Source: Atriophallophorus winterbourni (lineage: Eukaryota; Platyhelminthes; Trematoda; Plagiorchiida; Microphallidae). From it: a stretch of 64,000 nucleotides of DNA. Position 1 is the stretch's first letter. The number at the start of each line of letters is the position of its first letter. A model generated the notes under the pieces. It made no database searches. It saw only the letters and a program-made list of their open reading frames with translations, and was not told where the DNA came from. Shown here piece after piece: positions 38,395 to 49,815 of this stretch. The stretch spans positions 1 through 64,000 of the forward strand of contig JACCGJ010010213.1 in the NCBI GenBank assembly GCA_013407085.1. Reading direction: 5' to 3'. The position numbers were made by a program, and so were the translations under genes.

Positions 38395-41300
38395 GTTGTT
38401 GTTGGCCTCCTTCGGTCGATGTCGACCATGGATGTACATCACAAACGCGTGAAAGTTCAAGTTTTGCAGCTTTTTGAGTGACTAAACAGTCCGATTCGGG
38501 AGGAACAATCTCTCCCGCAGCGCTGGCAACGATAGTCAGAACTCGGTTGTATTGCGTTAGTTGCACGTCGGCGGCGTGATCTGCGTTCAGCTGCCAAGAG
38601 CTGTATCTGCTCCTCCCCAGCATGCAGACGACGCTTTACACAGTGCCTCCAATGTGAGCGGTCGAGAGCAAGTTCTTCCCAACCGCCGGGTCAATGCCAA
38701 GAGCTTTCATATCTCTTTTACAAACGTCTTTGTACCGCAAGTGCGGTCTGCCCAATGGTCGACTTCCTAGTTGCAACTCACCATAGAGTAGATCTTTCGG
38801 AATACGACCATTTTCCATTCTATAGACATGACCAAGCCAGCGCAGGCGGCGCTGTCGCAATAGAGTGAACATGCTCTGTAGACCAGCTTTTAAAAGCACT
38901 TCAGCATTAGTCACTCTGTCCATCCACGATATGTTCAAGATACGACGGATGCTTCGTAGATGGAAAGCATTCAGCTTCCGTTCGTGTCTTGCGTGGGTGG
39001 TCCAGGTTTCACTGCCGTACAGTAAAGCGTTCAGTACGCACGCGCTGTACACCATCATTTTCGTCTTTACAGTCAGCTTGCGGTTACCCCAAACACGAGA
39101 GTTCAAACGGGACAGAATGACAGCTGCTCTGCCAATTCGCTTATCAATCTCCGTGTCTAGCGAGAGGTTATCCGCAATGGTTGAACCAAGGTATGTGAAC
39201 TGATGTACTGATTCAAGCTGACAGTTTCCAACAGTTATGATGGGAGGCGATACAGTCCCTTGGCTAAGGACTTTGGTCTTGCTCATGCTTATTGTTAGAC
39301 CAAAGTCTTTGCATGCCGACGAAAAACAGTCCATTAGAGACTGAAGGTGCTCCTGGGAGTGAGCAATAAAGGCTGCATCGTCGGCAAACAGCAGGTCACG
39401 GATTAGCACATTTCGTGCCTTGGGTTGTGCTCTCAACCGGTTTAGGTTGAAAAGCTTGCCATCATTTCGCGTGCGTAAGTAAATACCTTCTGTTCTCGTC
39501 CTGAAAGCGTACTTCAGAAGTAGAGCAAAGAAAATGCCGAACAGCGTGGGAGCCAGAACACACCCTTGTTTGACGCCTCGGCGAATTTCAAAGACTTCTG
39601 AGCTGAAACCGTTAAAATGGACTGAGCCCTTCATGCCTGAGTGGAACGAAATAACGAGCTTTAGCAGTCTTGGTGGGCAGCCTATCAAATTAAGCATTTT
39701 GAAAAGACCCTCCCTGCTGACGTAGTCGAATGCCTTCGTTAAATCAATAAAAACAGCGTATAATGGCATACGCTGTTCCCGACACTTTTCTTGAAGTTGT
39801 CTTAGGGAGAAGATCATGTCAACGGTCGATCTTCCCTTGCGAAAGCCACATTGAGATTCGGAGTAAATTCTATCAGCTAAAACTTGCAGCCGGATCTGTA
39901 AGACTTTAGCAAACAATTTGCCTACAACATTCAGAAGGGAGATTCCTCTGTAATTGTTGCAGTCGCCTCTATCTCCTTTATTCTTGAATAGCGTGATGAT
40001 CTTTGTGTCTCGCATCTCTTGTGGGACACCCCCCTCCTGCCAGCACTGAAGAAGCAAATGGTGAAGCGGTTGTAATAATGCTGCTCTACCGCATTTGATG
40101 AGCTCAGGTGGAATTCCGTCGTCACCAGGGGCCTTCCCATTCGCTAAGCGGTCGATTGCTCTATTGAGCTCATCAAGAGTAGGGGGAGTATCTAGATATT
40201 CAATAGTCGGCAACCGCTCGAAATTTTCAAATACATGTGGTAAAACCGTACTGTCCCTAGAGTAGAGGGAGGAGAAGTGCTCTACCCATCTTTCCATCTG
40301 CTGAGTTTTGTCCACAATCGGGTCACCAGATACAGACTTAATGGGAGCCATTTTATGTTTGTTTGGACCAATGGCTCTCTTGATCCCATCATACATGCCG
40401 TGAAAATTTCCAGTATCCGCAGCTTTTTGGATACTAAGGCTAATTTCTGTCCAGTAGTCATTTGCACATCGCCTTGCAGTCTGTTGGACCTTATTTCTGG
40501 CTGCTCTTAAAAGTCGTAAGTTTTCATCTGTTGGCATACCTTTGAACCTCAAGAATGCTGACCGTTTCTCATCCAACACAGCAGTCATCTCAGAAGCTTT
40601 TGCTTCGAACCAGTCGCTCGTTCGAGCTTTCTTCGGACCGAAAGTGGAAAGTGCGACTCGGCATATGCTGTTTTTAATCGATTCCCAGTTTTCTGAAGCC
40701 GATTCAAGTGGGGTTGTCTTGCTGAACTCGGCTGTGAAGGCTTTTGCAAATCGCGCAGCTAGATTAGGTTCGCACATGCGGGTGACGTCAATCCTAGGCT
40801 TACCAGACAATTTGGTGCGGTGAAATCTCGTGTCGGAAAGCTTCAGTTTTGCACAAACCAGTGAATGATCAGTGTCACAGTCTGCGCTTTGATATGATCT
40901 GGTGAGAAGTACGCTTCCTATATTAGTGCGCCTAACAAGAATAAGATCAAGCTGGTGCCAGTGCTTAGAGCGAGGATGTTTCCAAGAGACCTTATGCTGT
41001 GGTTTTGTTTGAAAGAAAGTGTTACTAACACAGAGACTGAACTGTGTGCATAATTCTAAAAGGCGTAGTCCATTTTCATTAGTTTTACCTACACCGAATT
41101 TCCCGAGACAGTTTTGCCAAGATTCGTAATCCGCACCAACTCTAGCATTGAAATCACCCAATACCACTACACAGTTTCTTTGTGGCACGTTTTTCAGGAC
41201 TGTTGCGAGGTTGTAATAAAAAGCGTCTTTTTCAGCAGTCGTCGCAGAGAGCGTCGGCGCATAAACGTTTACCAACGTAATGGTACCAGTAATGCACCTC

Positions 41301-42123
41301 AGATTTAGAGTCCAAATCCGTTCGCTCCCGCTGCTGCTCGGTTCAGTTGCTTTTAGAAGGTCGTTTCGAACGGTAAACCCAACTCCATGCAGTCGAGGCT
41401 CATCAGAACCCCTTCCTTTCCAAAAAAACGTGTAATCTCTTTCTGTCAGCTTACCAGTGTCTGGTAATCGCGTCTCTTGTAGGGCTGCCACGTCGCCCTT
41501 TAGTCTCTTTAACTCGTTGTTAATAACAGCAGATTTTCTTACGCCTCTGATATTCGAGACGTCGTCGTGAAATCCAGGAAGCATGGACCGGACGTTCCAG
41601 GTTCCCAGTTTCAGAAATGACATTTGTTTTTTCGTAGTTGGTTTCGCTGGTGCGGCAATAAAAGTCTGTTGTCGGTTGATTCCTAATCCCCATGCACCCA
41701 ATGAGGATAGCAGACCGTGGCGAGACGGCACCATATTGGCTGGGGGCTGCCCAGCTTGAGGCGGGCGGTAGCCGTCCAATGAGACCTGAAAGTCTTTCCC
41801 ACCGTCGAAAGCAGCCCCAGGCGCTGAGCTCTACGCCAATCGAGCCATAGCTTTTAACCGGTATCTGCTGCTTCCCGTGTTATTATCCGCAGAAGCGGAA
41901 TGGAGTGTCCTCTCCATTGGTGCGTTGTGATGTACGCCAGGGCAGTTAAAAGTGGAGAACTAGCTGTTGCCCATGCAGCAAGTGCTCCCTCTCCACGGCA
42001 CCATCGGAACCAAAGGAACAGCTAGGCTGATACGTTTGGACAACGATGCCGTCGCAGAAGTTGGCAGGGCGAAGTTGTAAAAAAAAACTTCGGACTGCCT
42101 GACGGGGTACTCCAGGCTACGGA
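38395..42123 (-). mobile_element. RTE-A LINE, full length, 14-bp target-site duplication
   Basis: Bounded by a perfect AGGGTGAAATTATT at 38381-38394 and 42124-42137. Length 3.73 kb: a 344-nt 5' UTR, one long ORF, about 240 nt of 3' region and a short CAA-type tail (GGAGGCCAACAACAAC). The insertion lies within the last codons of a CR1 ORF2. This is the youngest-looking element in the window. Confidence 0.92.
38636..41779 (-). CDS. RTE-A polyprotein: endonuclease and reverse transcriptase, 1047 aa
   Basis: Cuts target DNA and copies element RNA. About residues 56-320 are an apurinic-type endonuclease: KLGTWNVRSM, ALQETRLPD (Glu), LVNVYAPTLS, VVLGDFNARVG (Asp, Asn), HQLDLILVRR, DTDHSLVCAKL (Asp-His). 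RT motifs: [64 protein letters not shown]. The frame then shifts near 38681-38688: one base is missing relative to the copy at 6228-7969, so the protein ends ALGIDPAVGKNLLSTAHIGG-TV instead of reaching the zinc-knuckle end about 75 residues on. One frameshift in more than 3 kb means recent activity. The start ATG at 41779 is the first in frame. Confidence 0.9.
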   Translation of the reverse strand: MDGYRPPQAGQPPANMVPSRHGLLSSLGAWGLGINRQQTFIAAPAKPTTKKQMSFLKLGTWNVRSMLPGFHDDVSNIRGVRKSAVINNELKRLKGDVAALQETRLPDTGKLTERDYTFFWKGRGSDEPRLHGVGFTVRNDLLKATEPSSSGSERIWTLNLRCITGTITLVNVYAPTLSATTAEKDAFYYNLATVLKNVPQRNCVVVLGDFNARVGADYESWQNCLGKFGVGKTNENGLRLLELCTQFSLCVSNTFFQTKPQHKVSWKHPRSKHWHQLDLILVRRTNIGSVLLTRSYQSADCDTDHSLVCAKLKLSDTRFHRTKLSGKPRIDVTRMCEPNLAARFAKAFTAEFSKTTPLESASENWESIKNSICRVALSTFGPKKARTSDWFEAKASEMTAVLDEKRSAFLRFKGMPTDENLRLLRAARNKVQQTARRCANDYWTEISLSIQKAADTGNFHGMYDGIKRAIGPNKHKMAPIKSVSGDPIVDKTQQMERWVEHFSSLYSRDSTVLPHVFENFERLPTIEYLDTPPTLDELNRAIDRLANGKAPGDDGIPPELIKCGRAALLQPLHHLLLQCWQEGGVPQEMRDTKIITLFKNKGDRGDCNNYRGISLLNVVGKLFAKVLQIRLQVLADRIYSESQCGFRKGRSTVDMIFSLRQLQEKCREQRMPLYAVFIDLTKAFDYVSREGLFKMLNLIGCPPRLLKLVISFHSGMKGSVHFNGFSSEVFEIRRGVKQGCVLAPTLFGIFFALLLKYAFRTRTEGIYLRTRNDGKLFNLNRLRAQPKARNVLIRDLLFADDAAFIAHSQEHLQSLMDCFSSACKDFGLTISMSKTKVLSQGTVSPPIITVGNCQLESVHQFTYLGSTIADNLSLDTEIDKRIGRAAVILSRLNSRVWGNRKLTVKTKMMVYSACVLNALLYGSETWTTHARHERKLNAFHLRSIRRILNISWMDRVTNAEVLLKAGLQSMFTLLRQRRLRWLGHVYRMENGRIPKDLLYGELQLGSRPLGRPHLRYKDVCKRDMKALGIDPAVGKNLLSTAHIGGTV

Positions 42124-43376
42124 AGGGTGAAATTATTACGCATAAATATATCCAATTTGTTCCTGAAAATCCTTTCACTAGATGATTGTACAACATCTGA
42201 CGGTAGGGAGTTCCATAAGAAACAAACGCGCACCGAATAGAAGAACCGACAGCAGTTCCGGTGAGAATGTGGAATATTAAATGCCAGTGGGTGAGTACGT
42301 GTGACATGGCTTGATCGGAGGCGAAATAGATGCCTCAGAGTGTGCATCTTTGAGTTCATTATTTTATAAGTTAGGGTTAGATCAAATCGAACTTGTCTGC
42401 GAGACAGTGTATCCACATTAAGATGAACCAGTCGATCCTTATATGGGAGGTTGCGTAGACAGCCGACCATTTTAGTTGCTTTATGATAAATCCTCTCGTG
42501 CAGCTTGATGTCCTTTTGTAGCCATGGTGCCCAAGCCTGCAATGAGTAATCCATCACTGGGTTAATATACGTATTTATGAGCATTGGGAATGTTACACGG
42601 GAAATGTCCGAAAATAAGCAGAAGCATACCTAGCATGCGGCAAGCTCGGTTTTAAACTGCTTCGCATTGCATGAAAATTCTTAATACTTCCACTAATCCA
42701 TACGCCGAGGTCCTTTTCTTTTGTTGTCCATTCCAGTTGTTTCGATCCAAGGTTGTATGAGAATGGGAAATCTTTGCCTATTACAACATTTTACAATTTC
42801 TGAAGTTGAATTGAAGTTTGTTTCGCTCTGACCAGCGGTTCAATATACCCAAATCGCTTTGTAAGCGCAGAATGTCCACGCTTGACGTGATTCGCGTCCA
42901 AAGTATAGCATCATCAGCAAAGAGAACCATTTTTGCTGTGACAAGTTTCGAAAGGACGTTGATGTCGACCAAAAAGAGAACCGGACCAAGTACTTAATCT
43001 TGTGGGACACCGCTAGTGGATTCGATTTCCCCAGACATCTCACCATCGATACGTACAGTTGCATTATGGTCTAGAAGGTAACATTTCAGCCAGGTAAGAA
43101 TGCACCCATTAATACCAACATCGTGCAGCTTGCTCAGGAGTATAGAATGGTCCATGCATTAAACGTATTTGATATGTCCAAGTGACGGGTATGCACGCAA
43201 ACTCCATCATCCACTACCTGCTTCCAGTCCTCCATTGTCTCCAGCAGGTTAGTGTCAAGGTCGTTCAATCTAGGCACGTCAAAACTCACACTGCTTTGGA
43301 AGTATTGATCGTTTTTAATCAATTGAACATAGTTCGGCTTCAGTAGCTTGGCTTCACTTTCGTTCATCTAATTGCT

Positions 43377-43455
43377 TAATATATATATATATATATATCA
43401 ATTATATATATATATAATATATATATATTATATATATATATATATCTATATATAA
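43377..43455. repeat. (AT)n microsatellite
   Basis: About 80 bp of imperfect AT repeats sitting inside the CR1 RT coding region, where expansion has displaced codons. Confidence 0.95.
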
Positions 43456-44789
43456 TGAGCTGTAAATAAATGAAGCATTCTGTCAGTCGTCTTCTATCAC
43501 TTTCGTGAGTGTTGGGTCAGCCGGAACTCGTCCGAAAACACAACAGTTAGTCAAGACTCACGAAATCCATGTTGCTCTCTGGACAAATGGTTTTGGGCTT
43601 CAGAATGACTCACAATTCGCTTCATAACTTTTGAGATCACCGGAAGGAGTGTAACAGGGCGGTAATTTGATGGGTGAGAACGAGTTTCACCTTTGTAGAT
43701 GGGTGTTATGATTCCTCTCTTCCAGTCAGTCGGTATAACAACTTTCCTCAAAGAGTGATTAAATAAATCACAAAGTGGTTCGCACAATTTACTGCCGTCT
43801 AACTTTAGGATTGCAGGTGAGATTCCGTCAGCTCTCGCGGACTTTTCGATATTCAACACTGCACTATTTCAGAATTGATGCATATATCGCATATATGTCT
43901 CTGGCACAATTGGTGCTGACAATTCCGATGGTAGTATTGCATCCTTGGGGGTGAAAACTTGTGAATAAAAACTGGCGAGAGCGTTAGCGGTTTCCAGCAT
44001 AGAATCAGTTAGTCCTTTATCTGTCATTATGGGCAAAACACCGTGTTTCAGCTTCGTAGTGTTGTTAACGGTTCGATTAAGCTGTTTGGGATTTCGCTGC
44101 ATTCTTACTGCCAGTTGAATCTGGTGATATTGTTTATCCTCCCGGATGAGATTTGTGACTTGATTCCGCAATTCGCGAAAGTTTGCCAAGGTCGAATCTG
44201 TTCTGGCGACCCTGTGAATAGCCCATGCAAAATTTCGCTTTGTCAACCATTTTCTAGTGCGACTGCGAATTTTGAAGTGGGGTTCTTTGCGTTTATGTTT
44301 CGGAACATACTTAGAATTGAAATGTATTATGTTGATGATGTAATCTGTCAGAGTTGTGCAATGCGTTTTCGGATCACTGAAATTTATATTATGTTCATCG
44401 AAAGCCCCCATTGATTCCATCAAACTAATGTAATCCACTTTTCTATTTAGCTTTGTTTGCGTTGCGCACGTATTGAAAGAGCAGAACGAAGTAGTCGTTT
44501 ACTGAACATCTTCAACGGCCGTGGCTTCAGAGGTTGAGACTCGGTCGTGTAAAATCGAAAACATGATTATAAAAGGGGATGTAATCGAACAGTTCGCGAA
44601 ATTTGTAGTCTAGTGATAGGGATGAATGATCTACTCGGTTATATAGTTGAGGCAGATTGAAGTCTCCCATAATCAGCAAATGCGAATTGCGTTTTTTTCC
44701 GGCGTACTGCATTGTTTGAAGAGTTTTTCGTTATGTGCATCCGATGATGATTATGAACGGTAAACTACACCAACGATGCATTTGTTCAA

Positions 44790-45045
44790 ATACCGTGAAT
44801 CAGGAATTACACGTAGCCACTCAGCGGCACTACAAATTCCCCATTTCCGTACTAATTGTCGCCGATATTTCTATTCGGTACGTGTCTGTTTCCTGTGGAA
44901 TGCCCTTCCCGAAGCAATTATCTCCTCTCACTGTATCCAAACATTCACTCGAACCTTGGACAATTATTTGTTACATAACGATTTGACGATGCCTGTGTAT
45001 TGACTCAGGGTAAGCATATTACTTGACTCCAGTGACATCGTATAA
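44790..45045 (+). mobile_element. 5'-truncated CR1 3' end inserted in the minus-strand CR1
   Basis: Encodes TRSHSAALQIPHFRTNC, RRYFYSVRVCFLWNALPE and ends ...LLHNDLTMPVY-stop at 45003. It separates two pieces of the opposite-strand endonuclease that are contiguous in other CR1 copies. Confidence 0.72.
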
Positions 45046-45729
45046 TTGATTTTTTATACCGAAACAGAGTCGTGTTTGGAATAGAGAGCTTGCGATCGCT
45101 CACGTAAGGTTGAGGCCATGTCTCAGTTATTGCTATGACGTCGAGTGAGTGCTGATTGCCGACATTGTGCGTTTGTATATAGAAAATTGATTGTGGTTTT
45201 CGTATACAGTGATGGAGCTGAATGATCGTCTATTTGTACGACCCTCGAGAATCGGACATATGTCGGTTTTTGGGATTGCCGCAGTATTTCTAATCGGAAT
45301 CTCGTCTGTTTGTAGAAGCCGTGGTTCATTAGGCGGTTTCGATCTAGAAAGTTTGTGGTCACTCATTCTGATATTCTTCGGCAGATTCCTATGATTTGCT
45401 TTCTAGTTGTCTCTAATTGATTCCATCATACCTCTCATTAAAAATGTTATTTTGAGAGGTTTTGGCTCGTCACGTTTATAGTTCGGTGTGTCCACCGCGA
45501 CTGACTCGTGAGCTCCGCTGTTGTGGGCAACGCAGAGTCACTGTTTGTAATCGTGGTGCTGTATTTCACTTCCCGCAGCATTGTTAGTGTGTTATTGAAC
45601 ACCAAGAAGAACAACACTGCGTTGGTCAGATTTTTCCCCTTCATTGTTACAGACTCAGCCAACCTGGATACTTTTTAAGCTAATTTGGACAAATTCTTGA
45701 GAGAAAACCCAAATTTTGATACGATTTAC

Positions 45730-45848
45730 ACTACATGAGTTTCCCTGTTCTTCTTCATTTTTATTGTATATAACTCATAACTCCATCCTATCGTTATTGT
45801 TAAGCTAAATGCTTTTTAGACCATTACAACTTTGAATCACTTTGAATG
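45730..45848 (+). mobile_element. CR1 3' UTR and tail
   Basis: Ends TTTTTAGACCATTACAACTT then TGAATCACTTTGAATG, like the tail at 32395-32439. Confidence 0.65.
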
Positions 45849-45849
45849 C

Positions 45850-47155
45850 TAACTCACCCAGGTTACTGCCTGTGGAAGATGTAGAAAATATCTTGCTCGC
45901 CTCTACCCTATTAGTTTCATTCAAATCCGCAGTAGGAATATTTTCCGACGTTCCGTGGGAAGAACAATGAATTTGTCGTAATAATCCGAAACTAGCAAAA
46001 GAGGCTATAAACTGCCAAGCTGTTATCGTTCATAGTGTGCCCAGTTCGAACGAAGAAGGATCCTCTAAACGACTGCAACACGACTGCAATGAAAGGAGAA
46101 TTTTACAAAATATCCTAGGTTTAAATGACGTTATAACGACTCATGTAATGCGCCTCATGCCAAAAAATGAATCGCATTAGCCTCCTTTTCTCAAAATATC
46201 CTTTCGCACAGACGAAATGAAGGATAGAATACTCTAGGCATGATACCAATTCCGAAAATTGGCACCTGTCCCAAAAATAAAAGCATCGACTTTACTATAC
46301 TTTTCCCCTTGAGCTAGATGTCCAGATAGATTGTTTCGCTGTAATGACTTGACTGATAACCGTAGGTGCCTCTTAGTATTAGTTTATTGCCCCCTTTCTT
46401 CATCATCTGACGCCGACACTGAGGCGTTCTCATATGACATCATTGCTTCGCCAAGCAACTGATGAAGCCAATTCGACCCGATGTCCGTTCATCCACAACA
46501 ACCATGGCATGTCGGTTGCAGAGGTTACTATTCATCATCTAACATGAGATCGTACACGTTTCAATAATGGTCAACACTTTGACAGCTTTCTTGATATCAA
46601 TTAAGCAAATATGAATACCGTCCTGTTACACGCCTTTCAGAGATCTCAACAGTTATGGAGCGAATTGTGAGCGAAAGAATTGTGAGTCAACTCGAAACCC
46701 AAAATTTGTTGTCCAGAGAACAACATGGTTTTCCGAAGTCTTGTTCTTGCTTGACTAACTTCCTCCAATGAACGACTGGACGCAGTTAGTGGATGAATGT
46801 GGGTGCGTGGATTCGTATTACTTGGGCATATCAAAGGCGTTTGCTCGCGTGGACCATTCTATAATCCGACGCAATCTCCAGCAGTTTGATAATAATGGGT
46901 GCCTTCTTACCTGGCTGAGAAGCTACCTTCTTGATCGCAAGGCAATTGTACGTATCGATGGTGTGATGTCTGGGGACATCGAAGCCACTAACGGTGTCCC
47001 ACTAGATTCGGTACTTGGTCCGGTTGCCTTTCTGGTATACATGAACGACCTTCCGAATCTTGTCAGAGTCAAAATGGTTCTTTTCGTGGATGATGCTAAA
47101 TTTTGGATGCGAATCAACTCAAGTGTGGGATGTTTATTCATTCATTCTTAGATCT
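45850..47155 (+). pseudogene. CR1 LINE relic: ORF1 piece and RT piece
   Basis: 45855-46180 reads LPVEDVENILLASTLLVS, IFSDVPWEEQ and VPSSNEEGSSKRLQHDCNER (ORF1). 46640-47150 reads MERIVSERIVSQLE, SREQHGFPKSCSCLTNF, YLGISKAFARVDHSI, VPLDSVLGPVAFLVYMND and MVLFVDDAKFW (RT, FADD changed to FVDD). About 450 bp between them (46185-46640) is unassigned; the endonuclease is missing. Confidence 0.75.
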
Positions 47156-47345
47156 AATCATTCACAGATGATATGCGTTAAAAAAGTTATGCTTTACAAA
47201 ACCCACAAAAATGTACATCGGGTCGGATGGTAAAAAGTATTATCAAAAATATTGTTAAGGAATATTGCCAAACGTGAATGGAAAATGTGTACTTGCCTCA
47301 GTTCACCCTGCTATGCTGTTGGTAAAGTTTAGATTGGTGACCACG

Positions 47346-47451
47346 CATATATATATCTATATCTATATATATATATATATATATATATCTATCATCATCT
47401 ATATATATACCTCCTATCTATATCTATTATATATATATCATATATATATAC

Positions 47452-47490
<39 letters not shown>
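47346..47490. repeat. (AT)n microsatellite
   Basis: About 145 bp of TA/ATC-type repeats that can be read as low-complexity Ile/Tyr frames on both strands; not a gene. Confidence 0.95.
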
Positions 47491-47491
<1 letters not shown>

Positions 47492-47639
47492 GTAGTTGCG
47501 GACAATGCACTTGTCTTTGCAAGATTATCTTCAGTCCCCAAGAGATTGCTTTTCATCACCATGCACAGGTCGCATTGCAAATAGCATGAATACGTTTAAA
47601 ATCAATTTCCCATCATCAGTTTAATAATCTTGGCTAGTA

Positions 47640-47835
47640 CCAGTAAATCATTACACAAATTTCAGCTCAAGCATTGCGGATGACCTCTAACTCAGCAGGG
47701 AGTCTGTGGTGTCCGACAACAAATTTTTGAAGAGGAAACAGAGGGTATATAGCGCGTACGAACTAAACGCAGTGTTATATGTCTGCGAACGCAGTAGCTC
47801 TCATGCGAGACACGAACAGAAGTTTAACACTCTCA
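47640..47835 (+). mobile_element. RTE-A fragment, old
   Basis: CATTGCGGATGACCTCTA, TATAGCGCGTACGAACTAAA and GCGAGACACGAACAGAAG match 7170-7400 of RTE-A with many changes. Confidence 0.65.
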
Positions 47836-48845
47836 TTAAATATTGCACATCGTCCACATAAAAATTAATAAGTGAGAAAATTTCTGCTAATGGTGGGCTA
47901 GTGGGTATGTTAACGCTACTTCCACAGTCACCTATGCCGGCTGAGTGACTGTTATCGAATTGAAATCCAAAAGATCAACCTTTTTGGATTTAAAACAAGG
48001 ATTTATGGTAAGCGCATCTACAGTAAAAACGTTTTGTAAAATAGATGAAACCTCTCGAGTGCTTTCTAGGAAAACTTAAGGTGATCTTCAAGCTAGGGGA
48101 AGAGTTACCGATTCTATAGTCTTTTGAACGAACATCGCACTGACGTTAGACACGGTTCTCATTGATAGGGTACTGTATGACGTTATCTAACTGTTGTTGT
48201 ATTTATATTTTGAGCTTTGATATTCTCCTCCAAATTTACGTAAATGATAAAACCGAACATTGCAATTCATGTACAGATGCGATTCCTCAATACGGTACAA
48301 ATAATACGAAGCATATGAGCACGAATTTTACGGGTTCACATTCGCTGAATACTTTGCTGTATACCATAAGGCGATTTTCTTCTTCCTTTTGAGATTTTCC
48401 CACTCCAATGGCAAGAACACGCAAAGTTATGAGAACATGTTACGTATAATTGATTAGGCAAGACAGTATGTTTAACAGTTAGCGTGAAAAGTTGTGAAGA
48501 AATAAGTTAGAATGAAAACAACGGGCACAAAAATTTGGGCAGTTTGTACAGCTGAGATTAGATCACGGTTTTAGCAATAGATTACTTCACATTGACCCGT
48601 GAACTACCGCGAGCGGAAAGATGAAACGCGTAAATACAATGTTTCACTGGGATAGTGTTCGGAAAATGTAGAAAATTTTTTAAATAGTAGGATGCATGGG
48701 GATTGAAAGGAGCTGCCACGGCCCAGATATTTAAATATCACATAAAATATGCAAAAATATTGAAAAAAGTAACACTTGTTGAGAATAGACGAATGTTATT
48801 AGTCGAGGCTTTTTAACGAGCAGAATTCATCAGTTTCGCTCAAAC
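47836..48845. other. Intergenic / RBM24-like 3' flank, nothing recognised
   Basis: Should contain the 3' UTR of the RNA-binding protein gene; no canonical minus-strand AATAAA is evident near its stop. Confidence 0.35.
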
Positions 48846-49815
48846 TTAGAATGCGAGAGAACCAGACGCACATTCAATACTATTATTAGCCACGCCATTA
48901 ACCGGGTTCACTCCTCCATCCCTTTTATTGATCCCTTGTGCAGCGTTGGCAGAACTCTCTGCGGAACCAAGGTTTATGTTTTGAGCTGATGTCTCGTTTG
49001 AGAAATTTTCCACTCCCGTTATATTTTGGAAACCAGCAATAGAATTGCCAAGTAAGTTGATCGATTCGTTAAAAGCGCTGTATCCGAGAGTAGGAGTAGC
49101 ACAAGCTAATGATCCGTTCAATGTATGTGTCGGTACCGTGATGCTTGCACCTGAAGGCAGCACTGGAGATGGAATAGGCGCATAACCTGTGGCAACATTT
49201 AACAACTTCTGATACGCAACTGCCGTAGAATACGCATCAGAACAACTGACCAAATCTTGACCAACGCTACGGTTTTGCTGCACACTTGGGTTGGCAGTAT
49301 ATCCACCGTTTGTAAGGGTTGCAGAATTCGATGTAGATTGATTGAAAGCGACTACATTAGAAGTTGGTATAGTAAAATTAGTGTGACCAACGTAAGCGTT
49401 TCCATTGATTGCGGCGCCCAAAGGCACGGTGTTCTGACCATATGCAGATAGCAAGATCGACAATGCTGCCGGAGATAGCTGGGTGTTACCAGCATTTGCA
49501 GCGGCTACTGCTAACGCTTGGTTATTTAAAGCGTTCGAGTAATTTAGTAGCATATTCGAATTGTTAACCGGATTTAATGGTATTTGCGTAGGTAAACGCG
49601 CCTCATTCGAATGAGTGGAAAGTCCACTGACTGGTGTATTTCCCGTTTGTATGATGCCATTCAACCCATTTGGTGACCCATTAGCAGCCGCGGCAGCCAC
49701 TGTAGGTATTCCAATATTTGCCAGGAAGTTTGTAGTAAGTATTGGGTTGATGAAGCCGGCATTAAGCGGATTATATAAACCAGGATGACCAGCGGTTAGA
49801 TCCGTCGAAGGAAAT
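48846..49815 (-). CDS. RBM24-like exon 5 (C-terminal low-complexity tail)
   Basis: 970 nt to TAA at 48848-48846, after CCTCTTCAG. Starts [20 protein letters not shown] and continues with Asn/Ala/Ser/Gly-rich sequence; open throughout, and a stop is present in the other two phases soon after the acceptor. Confidence 0.88.

Larger units (their letters stand above)
42124..45690 (-). pseudogene. CR1 LINE (ORF1 end, endonuclease, RT), multiply interrupted
   Basis: From right to left: the ORF1 end (RDEPKPLKITFL, about 45450), endonuclease start (NFLYTNAQC, ITETWPQPYVSDRKLSIPN, about 45190-45050), endonuclease (IVGVVYRS, HLLIMGDFNLPQL, 44785-44640), linker (KIRSRTRKWLTKRNFAW, FRELRNQVTNLIRED), RT (ADGISPAILKLDG, SNYRPVTLLPVISKVMKRI, REQHGF, VLFADDAILWTRI), and the C-terminus (PVMDYSLQAWAPWLQ, NCCRFFYSVRVCFLWNSL). 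It is interrupted by a plus-strand CR1 end (44790-45045), by an AT microsatellite in the RT (43377-43455), and by RTE-A in its last codons. Confidence 0.82.

Noticed and set aside
47265..47580. Ile/Tyr-rich open frames
   Set aside because: Translation of an AT microsatellite.
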